A DNA stretch of 64,000 nucleotides from Lachnospiraceae bacterium MD308. Its GTDB lineage: Bacteria > Bacillota > Clostridia > Lachnospirales > Lachnospiraceae. The translations under genes and the position numbers were made by a program. This document shows, one piece after another, positions 54,123 to 62,647 of this stretch. Under the pieces are notes generated by a model that saw only the letters and a program-made list of their open reading frames with translations, was not told the DNA's origin and did no database searches. The stretch covers positions 1 through 64,000 of the forward strand of contig VIQU02000012.1 of assembly GCA_010206225.2 (NCBI GenBank). The letters are read 5' to 3'. Positions within the stretch are counted from its first letter, which is position 1; each line of letters starts with the position of its first letter.

Positions 54123-54383
54123 ATGGAGAAGATACAGCATTATGTGTTGTTTCCGAATCACGATAACGGGATGCGTCTTTATCACGAACTGAAAAAGCTG
54201 GGGGTTTGGGCAGTCATTGCCCCAACCCCCAGAAGTGCGAGTAAATGCTGCGGTATCTCTCTTATGATCAGAGAAGAGGATATAGGCGCGGTTCGGGATT
54301 GCGTGTCGGAGCATGGGATTGAGATTTTGAAGATTGCTGCGGTGGCGAAGGATCTGAACCCGCACAGGGATAGGTATTGTTGA
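54123..54383 (+). CDS. DUF3343 protein (putative Se/S carrier-like)
   Basis: This 86-aa protein has the DUF3343 pattern HYVLFPNHDNGMRLYHELKK...VIAPTPRSASKCCGISLMI. As I recall, the Pfam family is now described as a putative Se/S carrier, consistent with the CC pair. It ends RYC-TGA. It lies between the reductase and its activase, where sulfur transfer to the cluster is conceivable but unproven. A strong hairpin lies within the gene, and a long open stretch follows the stop codon in the same frame. Confidence 0.88.
   Translation: MEKIQHYVLFPNHDNGMRLYHELKKLGVWAVIAPTPRSASKCCGISLMIREEDIGAVRDCVSEHGIEILKIAAVAKDLNPHRDRYC
54198..54232 (+). repeat. strong inverted repeat inside the DUF3343 coding region
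   Basis: The arms 54198-54212 and 54218-54232 pair at 14 of 15 positions around the loop GTCAT and are G/C-rich. No T-run follows, so it is not a standard terminator. It could affect pausing or mRNA stability. Confidence 0.7.
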
Positions 54384-54593
54384 TGGGCGATCATCTGGCC
54401 GAAGACTGACGGAACATATGAATATGGGCTGATTCTTTATGATGGGGGAAATTCTTACCAAATAGAAACAGACCAGGATGGAAATGTCAGGAATAAAGAA
54501 GAGCAGGATATTATTGAAAATCATGCGGAAAATGTCCGAATATTACAGGAAAAGGCGAGAGGTATGTGGGAAGATGAATTATGTAGGGATTGA
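54384..54593 (+). pseudogene. 69-codon coding-like stretch behind the DUF3343 stop
   Basis: In the DUF3343 frame, directly after its TGA, 69 codons are open to a TGA at 54591-54593. They read like real protein (for example GTYEYGLILYDGGNSYQIET). No start codon or ribosome binding site precedes them, and the end overlaps the activase start. It is most likely a relic of an inserted or deleted gene; read-through is less likely. Confidence 0.4.
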
Positions 54594-55341
54594 TATTGGC
54601 TCCACGGCATCAAAAGTGGCGGTAATCGGGGAAAATGAGATGAAGTTTGTCCTGCCGACGGGATGGAGCAGCAAGGAGACGACGACGCTTATTCGGGAAA
54701 GGCTCCTTACGGACGGAGTGGATGTAGGAAAGGATGAAACGAAGGTGGCGGCCACTGGGTACGGCAGGATTGCCGTTGATTTTGCGGATTATGTCATCAC
54801 GGAGATTACCTGCCACGCCAGAGGAGGCAGGGAGATGGCTGGGGATGAGTGCTCGATCATCGACGTGGGCGGTCAGGATACGAAGGTAATCTTAGTCTCC
54901 GAAGGCATGGTGCAGGATTTCCTTATGAATGATAAGTGTTCGGCGGGAACCGGAAAGTTTCTGGAGATTATGGCGAACCGCCTGGGAGTAACCCTTCAGG
55001 AACTTTTTAACATGGCGGCGGCGGGAACGGTACTGCCGATCAGCTCACTGTGTACCGTATTTGCAGAGTCCGAGGTCATCAACTATATCGGGGAAGGGAA
55101 AAACCGGGAGGATATTGCGGCGGGCGTGGTAGATTCGGTGGCGGCGAAGGTGGCACAGCTAAGCCAGAGGAAGAACCTGTCGGAGAAGGTGATTCTGACG
55201 GGAGGACTAAGCCACAGTGAGTATTTTACGAAGATATTGTCTGCAAAGGTGGGAAAGACGGTGGAACCGACGGCAGACGGGAGATATGCGGGGGCGCTTG
55301 GGGCGGCGCTTTTGGCGAAGGAGAAATCGGCACGGAAGTAA
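54574..55341 (+). CDS. acyl-CoA dehydratase activase (HgdC/YjiL family ATPase)
   Basis: A 255-aa ASKHA-fold ATPase that reduces its partner reductase using ATP. The N-terminus MNYVGIDIGSTASKVAVI is the phosphate-binding loop, IDVGGQDTK is the second one, and the bridging-cluster cysteines appear in NDKCSAGTGKFLE and SSLCTVFAESEV. VILTGGLSHSEYF closes the fold. The start at 54574 gives the canonical N-terminus; the frame is open to 54478 but upstream residues are not family-like. A terminator follows. Confidence 0.9.
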   Translation: MNYVGIDIGSTASKVAVIGENEMKFVLPTGWSSKETTTLIRERLLTDGVDVGKDETKVAATGYGRIAVDFADYVITEITCHARGGREMAGDECSIIDVGGQDTKVILVSEGMVQDFLMNDKCSAGTGKFLEIMANRLGVTLQELFNMAAAGTVLPISSLCTVFAESEVINYIGEGKNREDIAAGVVDSVAAKVAQLSQRKNLSEKVILTGGLSHSEYFTKILSAKVGKTVEPTADGRYAGALGAALLAKEKSARK

Positions 55342-55360
55342 GAGGTGCCGGTTTTTCTTT
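55328..55360 (+). terminator. rho-independent terminator after the activase gene
   Basis: CGGCAC (55328-55333) pairs with GTGCCG (55345-55350), then GTTTTTCTTT. The stem begins inside the last codons of the gene. Confidence 0.75.
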
Positions 55361-55420
55361 GTATTTGGGGGATTGATGAACGCTTCAGTGTCGGTATAGT
55401 GGCAATCTAAGAAGCATCTA

Positions 55421-55449
55421 TTGAGAAAGCGGTCATGGTGTGGTAGAAT
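55421..55449 (+). promoter_or_regulatory. sigma-A promoter for the flavoprotein-DUF5714 pair
   Basis: TTGAGA (55421-55426), 17 bp, TAGAAT (55444-55449), 24 bp before the ATG at 55473. Confidence 0.65.
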
Positions 55450-55472
55450 TACCTGCATAGGAGGTGTTTGGA

Positions 55473-56090
55473 ATGAAAGTTTTAATGATTAACGGAAGTC
55501 CCCGCGCGGAGGGGAATACATATGTTGCCCTGCGGGAGATGGAGAAGATTTTTAAAGAGGAAGGTATCGAGACGGAGATTCTTCAGGTTGGAAATAAGGC
55601 TGTCAGGGGATGTATCGCCTGCGGTTCTTGTGCGAAGAATGGAAAATGCGTGTCTGACGATGCCGTGAATAAGGCTGCGCCTAAGTTTGCGGAGTGTGAC
55701 GGGCTTGTGATCGCAAGTCCGGTGTATTATGCGTCGGCAAATGCGACACTGATCGCATTTCTTGACCGTCTGTTTTACAGCACGGGCTTTGACAAGACCA
55801 TGAAGGTGGGAGCAAGTGTTGTGGCGGCAAGGAGAGGCGGGCTGTCGGCTACTTTTGACGAGCTGAACAAGTATTTTACGATTTCCGGTATGCCGGTGGC
55901 GTCAAGTCAGTATTGGAACAGCATCCACGGCAGGATGCCGGGAGAGGCGAAGGAAGACGGAGAAGGCCTGCAGACCATGCGTGTGCTGGCAAGGAATATG
56001 GCATTTCTCATGAAGAGTATCGCTCTTGGAAAGGAAAAATATGGGCTGCCCGAGAAGGAAGAGCGGGTGTCAACGCATTTTATCCGATAG
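55473..56090 (+). CDS. flavodoxin-family NAD(P)H-dependent oxidoreductase with iron-sulfur motif
   Basis: A 205-aa protein with the flavodoxin fold (VLMINGSPRAEGNTYVAL binds FMN phosphate) and a Cys cluster GCIACGSCAKNGKCVSDD (about 47-64), as in iron-sulfur flavoproteins of anaerobes. ASPVYYASANATLIAFLDR is the second FMN-contact block. It may feed electrons to the neighbouring reductase system or detoxify oxygen species; this is inference. AGGAGGTG lies 7 nt upstream, choosing ATG 55473 over 55464. Confidence 0.88.
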   Translation: MKVLMINGSPRAEGNTYVALREMEKIFKEEGIETEILQVGNKAVRGCIACGSCAKNGKCVSDDAVNKAAPKFAECDGLVIASPVYYASANATLIAFLDRLFYSTGFDKTMKVGASVVAARRGGLSATFDELNKYFTISGMPVASSQYWNSIHGRMPGEAKEDGEGLQTMRVLARNMAFLMKSIALGKEKYGLPEKEERVSTHFIR

Positions 56091-56100
56091 GAGAGCTGGT

Positions 56101-56892
56101 ATGAAGAAGAGAGGAGAGGGGGCTTGCCTGATGTGCGGCAAGCCTATTGTATATTATGAGAAGTCGAGGCGGATGGAGTGCGCCATGTGCCATCGGCAGT
56201 TTGAGTGCCATGCCGGGTGCGAGGACGGGCATTACGTGTGTGATGAGTGCCACGGGGCCAAGGGGATTGAAGTGCTTCTTGAGGGGTGTAAAAACAGTAC
56301 CTCGAAAAATCCTGTGGAGATTATGCAGAGATTGATGGAGGATCCTTACATCTATATGCATGGGCCGGAGCATCATGTGATGGTGGGGGCGGCGCTTATT
56401 ACGGCGTACTATAACAGCGGAGGATTTGCGGCGGACAAGGGAGCAAGAGATAAGACGACAGAAGATAGGGCATCGGCAGGAGATAAGAATGCCATGTATT
56501 CGGAGCGGGAAGTGTTTGGAACTGCGCTGGAGGAGATAAAGTCGCGGGGGAGCGAATACCCGGGCGGCTCCTGCGGGCTGTGGGGATGCTGTGGTGCCGC
56601 GGTGAGTGCGGGGATGTTTATGAGCATTGTCACGAAGGCAACGCCTCTTACGGGGAAATCCTGGGGACTTTCGAACCGGATGACTGCCGAGGCGTTAAAA
56701 GCCATCGGGGAGCTAGGCGGGCCGAGGTGCTGCAAGCGGAATTCTTTTACGGCGGCTGTTGCTGCGGTGAAATTCACGGCGGAGAATCTTGGAGTCCAAA
56801 TGGAAGCGCCGGAAGAGATACGGTGTGGGTTCTCGGGGGAGAACCGGGAGTGTATCAGGAAGAAGTGTCCGTATTATGAGGGGTGTAAGTAG
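56101..56892 (+). CDS. DUF5714 domain-containing cysteine-rich protein
   Basis: A 263-aa protein. The first 60 residues hold a double CxxC array (CLMCGK, CAMCHRQFECHAGC, YVCDECH) suggesting zinc or Fe-S binding. The rest has conserved HHVMVGAALITAYYN, GSCGLWGCCGAA and a C-terminal CGFSGENRECIRKKCPYYEGC. The DUF5714 function is unknown; it is found near redox genes in Clostridia. It is 10 bp behind the flavoprotein with TAGGAG, in the same transcript. Confidence 0.8.
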   Translation: MKKRGEGACLMCGKPIVYYEKSRRMECAMCHRQFECHAGCEDGHYVCDECHGAKGIEVLLEGCKNSTSKNPVEIMQRLMEDPYIYMHGPEHHVMVGAALITAYYNSGGFAADKGARDKTTEDRASAGDKNAMYSEREVFGTALEEIKSRGSEYPGGSCGLWGCCGAAVSAGMFMSIVTKATPLTGKSWGLSNRMTAEALKAIGELGGPRCCKRNSFTAAVAAVKFTAENLGVQMEAPEEIRCGFSGENRECIRKKCPYYEGCK

Positions 56893-57160
56893 AGGATTTT
56901 GGAAATGTTTGGGATGTTGTGTAAATCTAGAGGGGGAAGTGCAGGGCTTTGAAGTGTCTAAATAAAAATATAAGATATGGCGGGAACAGGCGCAGCTATC
57001 TGGCGGCATATGATGTGGAGAATGACGCGGAAGTGTTCCGGCAGGAGGTTGTGGTGGATATTGTATCAGGAAGCGGCTTTTAGTTCTGAAATCTTTACCA
57101 CTGAGATTCTCACGTTTCTTCAGATGTTTCATAAACTGAATCTGAAGGAGTGTGATCAAG
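56893..57160 (+). other. intergenic region with a coding-like remnant
   Basis: No gene with a clear start is visible. Between a TAG (56928-56930) and a TAG (57078-57080) one + frame reads protein-like (for example RYGGNRRSYLAAYDVENDAE) without a ribosome binding site. It may be a decayed gene end. The last bases hold the AAGGAG of the SOD-like gene. Confidence 0.4.
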
Positions 57161-57628
57161 ATGTTTACGTGTGGCAATGAGAAACCGGCAGCTACCGCAA
57201 AGATAACGGGCAGCGAAAAATATAATACGATCAGCGGCAGGGTGGACTTTTACGATACATACGGAGGAACAATCGTCACTGCTAAGATACAGGGAATTCC
57301 AGAAGAACTTGGGAATCGTTTTTGGGGATTCCACATTCATGAAGGAAGTTCTTGTACGGGAAATGCAGATGATCTGTTCGCCGATGCGGGCCAGCATTAT
57401 AATCCGGGGGGAAAACCCCACCCGGAACATGCAGGGGATCTGCCGCCGCTGCTTGGGAGTCATGGCAGGGCATGGATGATGGTTTATACGGATCGGTTTT
57501 ATCCGGAAGATGTAATTGGAAAAACAGTGATCATCCATTCAGAACCAGACGATTTTCGTACCCAGCCCTCCGGTGATTCCGGGGAGAAGATAGCGTGTGG
57601 GAGAATAGAAGAATGGAGTGTGAGATAG
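57161..57628 (+). CDS. Cu/Zn superoxide dismutase-like protein
   Basis: A 155-aa protein matching Cu/Zn SOD: metal ligands in GFHIHEGSSC, QHYNPGG, PEHAGDLPP and TVIIHSEPDDF, and the disulfide-forming cysteines in GSSCTG and IACGRIE are all present. Unlike most bacterial SodC proteins, it has no signal peptide and so should be cytoplasmic. The start is ATG 57161, 10 nt after AAGGAG. It is followed by a terminator and is monocistronic. Activity in an anaerobe would be detoxification during oxygen exposure. Confidence 0.88.
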   Translation: MFTCGNEKPAATAKITGSEKYNTISGRVDFYDTYGGTIVTAKIQGIPEELGNRFWGFHIHEGSSCTGNADDLFADAGQHYNPGGKPHPEHAGDLPPLLGSHGRAWMMVYTDRFYPEDVIGKTVIIHSEPDDFRTQPSGDSGEKIACGRIEEWSVR

Positions 57629-57629
57629 G

Positions 57630-57659
57630 GGATGGCAGAGGCCATCCTTTTAAGTTTTT
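57630..57659 (+). terminator. rho-independent terminator after the SOD-like gene
   Basis: GGATGGC (57630-57636), loop AGAG, GCCATCC (57641-57647), then TTTTAAGTTTTT. Confidence 0.8.
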
Positions 57660-57696
57660 GCATGGAATCTTCTTGTAAGTATGACGTTTCAAAAGA

Positions 57697-57725
57697 TTGA
57701 CACAGGTTCCTTCGCTTGTTAAAAT
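57697..57725 (+). promoter_or_regulatory. sigma-A promoter for the histidine kinase gene
   Basis: TTGACA (57697-57702), 17 bp, TAAAAT (57720-57725). Confidence 0.75.
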
Positions 57726-57759
57726 AAAAGTATAGCAAAATGCAGGGAGGAAAGATGAG

Positions 57760-60495
57760 ATGTATCATTGCCATATTCGGTTTTATTTGACAGGACATCG
57801 TTGTAAATTATTTGAAATTATAAAGGAATTGCCTCCGCTTGATCATTTTACTCATGAATTTATGGAAGAAAGCAAGCCGTCAGAGGAGTCTGCGGCTATG
57901 GCAGATGTGATTCTGGCCAATTTGCAAGGGACAGACGTTAAGAAAGCAGTGTGTACACTCCTTTCGGGAAAAAGAAAGGAAGCGGAACTGATTCTTCTTG
58001 CGGATAGGGAACAGATAAGCAGCTTTTCAGAGAAATTGACAGAAATCAAGGATATATGGACACTTCCGATGTCGGATGAGGAGATGCGGTTTCGATTTAT
58101 ACGGTGGCAGGAAAATCAGAAGATGAATAAGGATTTCTGGCAGACCAGCCAGTATCTTGAGGCGACCATCAATCACGTTCCGAATCTCATTTGGTACAAG
58201 GATAAGAACGGGATCCATGAGAAGGTGAATGATAGCTTCTGCAGGACAGTTAACAAGACGAAAAACCAGGTGGAAGGACGCAGCCATGCATACATATGGG
58301 ATGTGGAGCAAGATGATCCTGCCTGCATAGAATCTGAGCATGAGGTTATGCAGCGGAAGGAAACGTGCATATCTGAGGAAATCGTTAAGAGTGGGGATGG
58401 AACGAAGCTGCTCACTACATACAAGTCTCCGCTTTATGATCTGAACGGGGATGTGATGGGAACGGTTGGTGTTGCGATTGACGTGACGCAGGAGCGGGCT
58501 TATGAGCAGGAGATCATTGATAAGAATTACACGCTGGAAACGATTTTCACGACGATGGACTGCGGTGTTATGTGTCATACGATGGACGGAAGCCGTATCA
58601 TCAGTATCAACCGTGCTGCGCTTAAGGTACTGGGGTATGAGTCGCAGGAAGAGCTTCTGGCAGACGGATTTGATATGGTGGCGGAGTCTGTTGTGGATGA
58701 AGACAAGCCGGTCTTGAGAAAGAAAATCAAGGAGCTTAAGAACGAGGGAGACAATATCAGCGTGGAGTACCGCGTGCGTCATAAAAACGGGGAAGTTCTG
58801 CATATCATGGGCAATGTGAAACTTATCAGGCAGAACGGAGAACTCGTCTATCAGCGGTTCCTTCTGGATTGTACAGTGCAGAAGCTGGAGCAGAAGAAGA
58901 ACGAACGGCATCATATGGAATTGATCCATGCATTGAGTATTGAGTATAATCTTGTCTGTTTTTTTGAACTGGATACGGGAGCCGGGATGTCTCTTCGGTT
59001 ATCGGATGAGAATTATCATATATTTGATTCTGTTTTCGGCGGGGAGATATCGCTGGAAGAGAATATGGGGCTTTACATACAAAAGTATGTCCATGAGGAA
59101 GATCGGGAGATGATGCGCAGAGCGTCTTCTAGAGAGAAGCTTCGGGCTGAATTAACAGAGAAGAGACAGTATTATGTTAATTACCGGGTTGTGAAGAACG
59201 GTGAGATAACGTACTTTCAAATGCGTGCAGTGCGAGCAGGACAATGGAAAGAAGGGCATGGTATTGTTTTGGGATTCCGCAGCGTGGATGAAGAAATCCG
59301 CAATGAGATGAAGAAGAAGGAGCTGTTAGAGGATGCGCTTTTGCAGGCAAACGAGGCAAATAAGGCAAAAAGTGTATTTCTTTCGAATATGTCGCACGAT
59401 ATTCGTACGCCGATGAATGCCATCGTCGGATTTACAACGCTTGCCATTTCGCACATCGGCAACACAGAGCAAGTGAAGGAATATTTAGGAAAGATCATGA
59501 CTTCGGGAGAGCATCTTTTGAATCTGATCAACAATGTTCTTGATATGAGCCGGATCGAGAGCGGGAAGATGCACTTGGAGGAAAAACCGTGCTGCCTGCC
59601 GGATATGCTGCAGGGACTCCGCAATATCGTTCAGGCGGATGTTCATGCAAAGCAGCTGGAACTGTATATTGAAACGTCAGATATTGTTCATGAAGAAATT
59701 ATCTGTGATAAACTGCGGCTTAATCAGGTTCTTCTTAACATTTTGAGTAATTCGGTTAAATATACGGATGCAGGCGGCAGTATCAGCATGAGGATCATCG
59801 AAGAAACCGGAGCGCCTGCGGGCCATGTCAGTTATGAATTCCACATCAAGGATACGGGGGTCGGTATGAGTGAAGAATTTGTCGCCCATATCTTTGAGCC
59901 GTTCGAGAGGGAAAAGAATACTACGATCAGCGGGATTCAAGGAACAGGACTTGGAATGGCAATCACGAAGAATATTGTGGACATGATGAACGGAGCGATT
60001 GAAGTGAGAAGCGAGCAAGGAGTAGGTACGGAATTTATTGTATCCTTTACGTTCCGGGTGAATGACGAAGGAGCAGAGCCGAAAGAAAAGGATTTTAGAG
60101 AAAAGAAAGATTTCCGTGCGGGACGGATTCTTCTTGCGGAGGATAATGAACTGAATCAGGAAATTGCTGCTGCAATTTTGGAAGATGCGGGATTTTCTGT
60201 GGAAATTGCGGGGAACGGGCAGATTGCCGTTGATATGTTGAAGGCAGCGGGTCCGAATTATTATCAGCTTGTGCTTATGGATGTACAGATGCCGGTGATG
60301 GACGGCTACAGTGCGACAAGGTTTATCCGTGGGCTGGATGATAAGAAGCTGTCGGCTATTCCGATTTTTGCTATGACAGCCAATGCTTTTGAAGAAGACA
60401 GGCGGGATGCCTTAAAGAGTGGCATGAACGGTCATATAGCAAAACCGATTGATATTGAAAAATTATTTGAAACTCTGAGTATGGTATTAGATTAG
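57760..60495 (+). CDS. PAS-containing hybrid sensor histidine kinase / response regulator
   Basis: A 911-aa cytoplasmic hybrid kinase without membrane helices. Residues about 1-110 look like a degenerate receiver domain. Two PAS domains follow (from about 128, ATINHVPNLIWYKDKNG, and about 265, TIFTTMDCGVMC), then a third PAS-like region (about 385-510). The HisKA domain has the phospho-acceptor His546 in SNMSHDIRTPMNAI. HATPase_c shows NILSNSVKYT, DTGVGMS and GTGLGMAI. A C-terminal receiver has the acceptor Asp841 in LVLMDVQMP. The signal and output are unknown; no separate regulator is adjacent. Confidence 0.94.
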   Translation: MYHCHIRFYLTGHRCKLFEIIKELPPLDHFTHEFMEESKPSEESAAMADVILANLQGTDVKKAVCTLLSGKRKEAELILLADREQISSFSEKLTEIKDIWTLPMSDEEMRFRFIRWQENQKMNKDFWQTSQYLEATINHVPNLIWYKDKNGIHEKVNDSFCRTVNKTKNQVEGRSHAYIWDVEQDDPACIESEHEVMQRKETCISEEIVKSGDGTKLLTTYKSPLYDLNGDVMGTVGVAIDVTQERAYEQEIIDKNYTLETIFTTMDCGVMCHTMDGSRIISINRAALKVLGYESQEELLADGFDMVAESVVDEDKPVLRKKIKELKNEGDNISVEYRVRHKNGEVLHIMGNVKLIRQNGELVYQRFLLDCTVQKLEQKKNERHHMELIHALSIEYNLVCFFELDTGAGMSLRLSDENYHIFDSVFGGEISLEENMGLYIQKYVHEEDREMMRRASSREKLRAELTEKRQYYVNYRVVKNGEITYFQMRAVRAGQWKEGHGIVLGFRSVDEEIRNEMKKKELLEDALLQANEANKAKSVFLSNMSHDIRTPMNAIVGFTTLAISHIGNTEQVKEYLGKIMTSGEHLLNLINNVLDMSRIESGKMHLEEKPCCLPDMLQGLRNIVQADVHAKQLELYIETSDIVHEEIICDKLRLNQVLLNILSNSVKYTDAGGSISMRIIEETGAPAGHVSYEFHIKDTGVGMSEEFVAHIFEPFEREKNTTISGIQGTGLGMAITKNIVDMMNGAIEVRSEQGVGTEFIVSFTFRVNDEGAEPKEKDFREKKDFRAGRILLAEDNELNQEIAAAILEDAGFSVEIAGNGQIAVDMLKAAGPNYYQLVLMDVQMPVMDGYSATRFIRGLDDKKLSAIPIFAMTANAFEEDRRDALKSGMNGHIAKPIDIEKLFETLSMVLD

Positions 60496-60528
60496 ACAGA
60501 AATAGAACAACAGAAGGAAGGCGATATT

Positions 60529-62616
60529 ATGCAGAAACAAGATTTTAACATGAATGCAGTCCATATGGTTCCTATGGATGAAATAGCAGGATTTGAGGTT
60601 AGACCGGGATTGTATGAACTAAATGGAGCTGTTGCGATTCCGGTAGGAGTGAATTTTACGATACATTCGCTGGGAGCTACTTCCTGCGAGTTGCTCTTGT
60701 TTCGGCGGATGGAGGATGAGCCGTATGCGATACTTAAATTTCCAGACCACTACCGGGTAGGGAATGTTTATTCTATGATCGTATTCGGGCTTCATATTAC
60801 AGATTTTGAATATGCGTATCGGCTGGACGGTCCGTATGAACCCTCTAAGGGACTTTTGTTTGACAAAAATAATATTTTGCTGGATATTTATGCGAAGGCA
60901 GTTACCGGACAAAGTGTGTGGGGAACAAAGAATAAAAGCGGCAGTTTTTACAAGGCCAGAGTTGTTCAGGATAATTTTGACTGGGGAGTGGAGACTAATC
61001 CACTGATTCCGATGGAGGATCTGGTGATCTATGAGATGCATGTACGAGGATATACAAAGCATGAGTCTTCCGGTGTTTCCTGCCCGGGAACATTTTCCGG
61101 TATTATGGAAAAGATACCGTATTTAAAAGAGTTAGGCGTCAATGCAGTTGAATTAATGCCGGTATTTGAATTTGATGAGATGAAGGACTGCCGGGAGGTG
61201 GATGGAAAGCAGCTTTTAGATTATTGGGGTTACAATACGGTAAGCTTTTTCGCTCCTAATACCAGTTATGCTGGAAGTGTGGAATATAATAGAGAAGGAA
61301 ACGAATTGAAAAATCTTATCAAGACACTGCATGAGAATGGAATTGAGTGTTTCCTTGATGTGGTATTTAATCACACAGCAGAGGGGGACGACAGGGGACC
61401 AAGTTTTTCTTTCAAGGGATTCGATAATAATGTGTACTATATGCTGACGCCGGACGGATATTATTATAATTTCAGCGGATGCGGCAATACATTGAACTGT
61501 AACCATCCTGTAGTGCGGCAGATGATATTGGAATGCCTGCGTTATTGGACTACATTTTACCATGTGGATGGGTTCCGGTTTGATCTTGCAAGTATTCTCG
61601 GACGCAATCAGGATGGCACACCTATGAATAATCCGCCGCTTTTACAGAGTCTTGCCTTTGATCCGCTCCTTGGAAATGTAAAATTGATCGCTGAGGCATG
61701 GGATGCAGGCGGACTTTATCAGGTGGGAAGTTTTCCGGCATGGAGCCGCTGGACAGAATGGAACGGGAAGTACAGGGACGATATGCGTGACTACCTGAAG
61801 GGCGATTTTGGTATGGCTTCTGTTGCTGCCCAGAGAATCACAGGATCCCGGGATTTATACGATCCGAGTATTAGGGGAAATAACGCATCTGTCAATTTCC
61901 TGAATTGCCATGATGGTTTCACATTGTGGGATATGTATTCTTACAGCAGAAAACACAATGAGGCCAACGGCTGGTACAATGTAGACGGAAGTGATGATAA
62001 CCGGAGCTGGAATTGTGGCTTTGAGGGAGAGACAGATGATGCAGAGATTCTTGCCCTTCGCCGGAGACTGGCCAAAAATGCGGTGACGGTTCTTCTTATG
62101 AGCCGCGGAATACCGATGTTCCTTGCGGGTGATGAATTCTTGAATACCCAATACGGCAATAATAATGCATACTGTCAGGATAATGAAGTGTCATGGCTCA
62201 ATTGGGATTTTCTTGAGAGGAACAGAGCGCATTTTGATTATATGAAGCATATGATCAAGCTGCGTAAAGAACACGACGTAGTGCGCAAATATTCCGGAGG
62301 ATGTTCTTTAGGACTACCGGAGATGCAGGTTTCCGGTCCGGATGACAGGACGAAAGTTTTGTGCGTAATCTATGCGGGACGGAATCAGGATGATTCGGGA
62401 GATGATATCGTCTGTCTTGCAATCAATACGTTCTGGGAAGAGCAGGCCTGTTTCCTGCCAGAGCTGCCGCTGCAGTTAAAGTGGAAGTTTGAGGCGGATA
62501 CATCAGGGTGGTATCTGCCGGATAATATACCGGGAGCGGGACAAAAGCTGTCACCGGAAGGGAACCAGTTCAAGATGGGACCGCGTTCCGTTGCTGTGCT
62601 GACGGTAGTGAAGTGA
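60529..62616 (+). CDS. glycogen debranching enzyme / isoamylase-type GH13
   Basis: A 695-aa GH13 enzyme of the GlgX/isoamylase type that hydrolyses alpha-1,6 branches in glycogen. An N-terminal CBM48-like domain (VRPGLYELNGAVAIPVGVNFTIHSLGATSCELLLFRR) precedes the barrel. Catalytic residues are Asp352 in DGFRFDLAS, Glu389 in IAEAWDAGG and Asp462 in NCHDGFTLWD. GDEFLNTQYGNNNAYCQDNEVSWLNW is typical of GlgX. No other glycogen genes are in the window. AAGGAAGG lies upstream. Confidence 0.93.
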   Translation: MQKQDFNMNAVHMVPMDEIAGFEVRPGLYELNGAVAIPVGVNFTIHSLGATSCELLLFRRMEDEPYAILKFPDHYRVGNVYSMIVFGLHITDFEYAYRLDGPYEPSKGLLFDKNNILLDIYAKAVTGQSVWGTKNKSGSFYKARVVQDNFDWGVETNPLIPMEDLVIYEMHVRGYTKHESSGVSCPGTFSGIMEKIPYLKELGVNAVELMPVFEFDEMKDCREVDGKQLLDYWGYNTVSFFAPNTSYAGSVEYNREGNELKNLIKTLHENGIECFLDVVFNHTAEGDDRGPSFSFKGFDNNVYYMLTPDGYYYNFSGCGNTLNCNHPVVRQMILECLRYWTTFYHVDGFRFDLASILGRNQDGTPMNNPPLLQSLAFDPLLGNVKLIAEAWDAGGLYQVGSFPAWSRWTEWNGKYRDDMRDYLKGDFGMASVAAQRITGSRDLYDPSIRGNNASVNFLNCHDGFTLWDMYSYSRKHNEANGWYNVDGSDDNRSWNCGFEGETDDAEILALRRRLAKNAVTVLLMSRGIPMFLAGDEFLNTQYGNNNAYCQDNEVSWLNWDFLERNRAHFDYMKHMIKLRKEHDVVRKYSGGCSLGLPEMQVSGPDDRTKVLCVIYAGRNQDDSGDDIVCLAINTFWEEQACFLPELPLQLKWKFEADTSGWYLPDNIPGAGQKLSPEGNQFKMGPRSVAVLTVVK

Positions 62617-62647
62617 TATCAGATAAGCTATCATTTGATCTGTTTAA

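Noticed and set aside
54199-54240. Terminator inside the DUF3343 gene
   Set aside because: The hairpin is strong but is followed by AGAAGTGCGA, with no T-run.
58027-58929. 300-codon minus-strand ORF opposite the histidine kinase
   Set aside because: It is a shadow of a clearly real coding region, has no ribosome binding site or recognisable domains, and its composition is that of an antisense frame.
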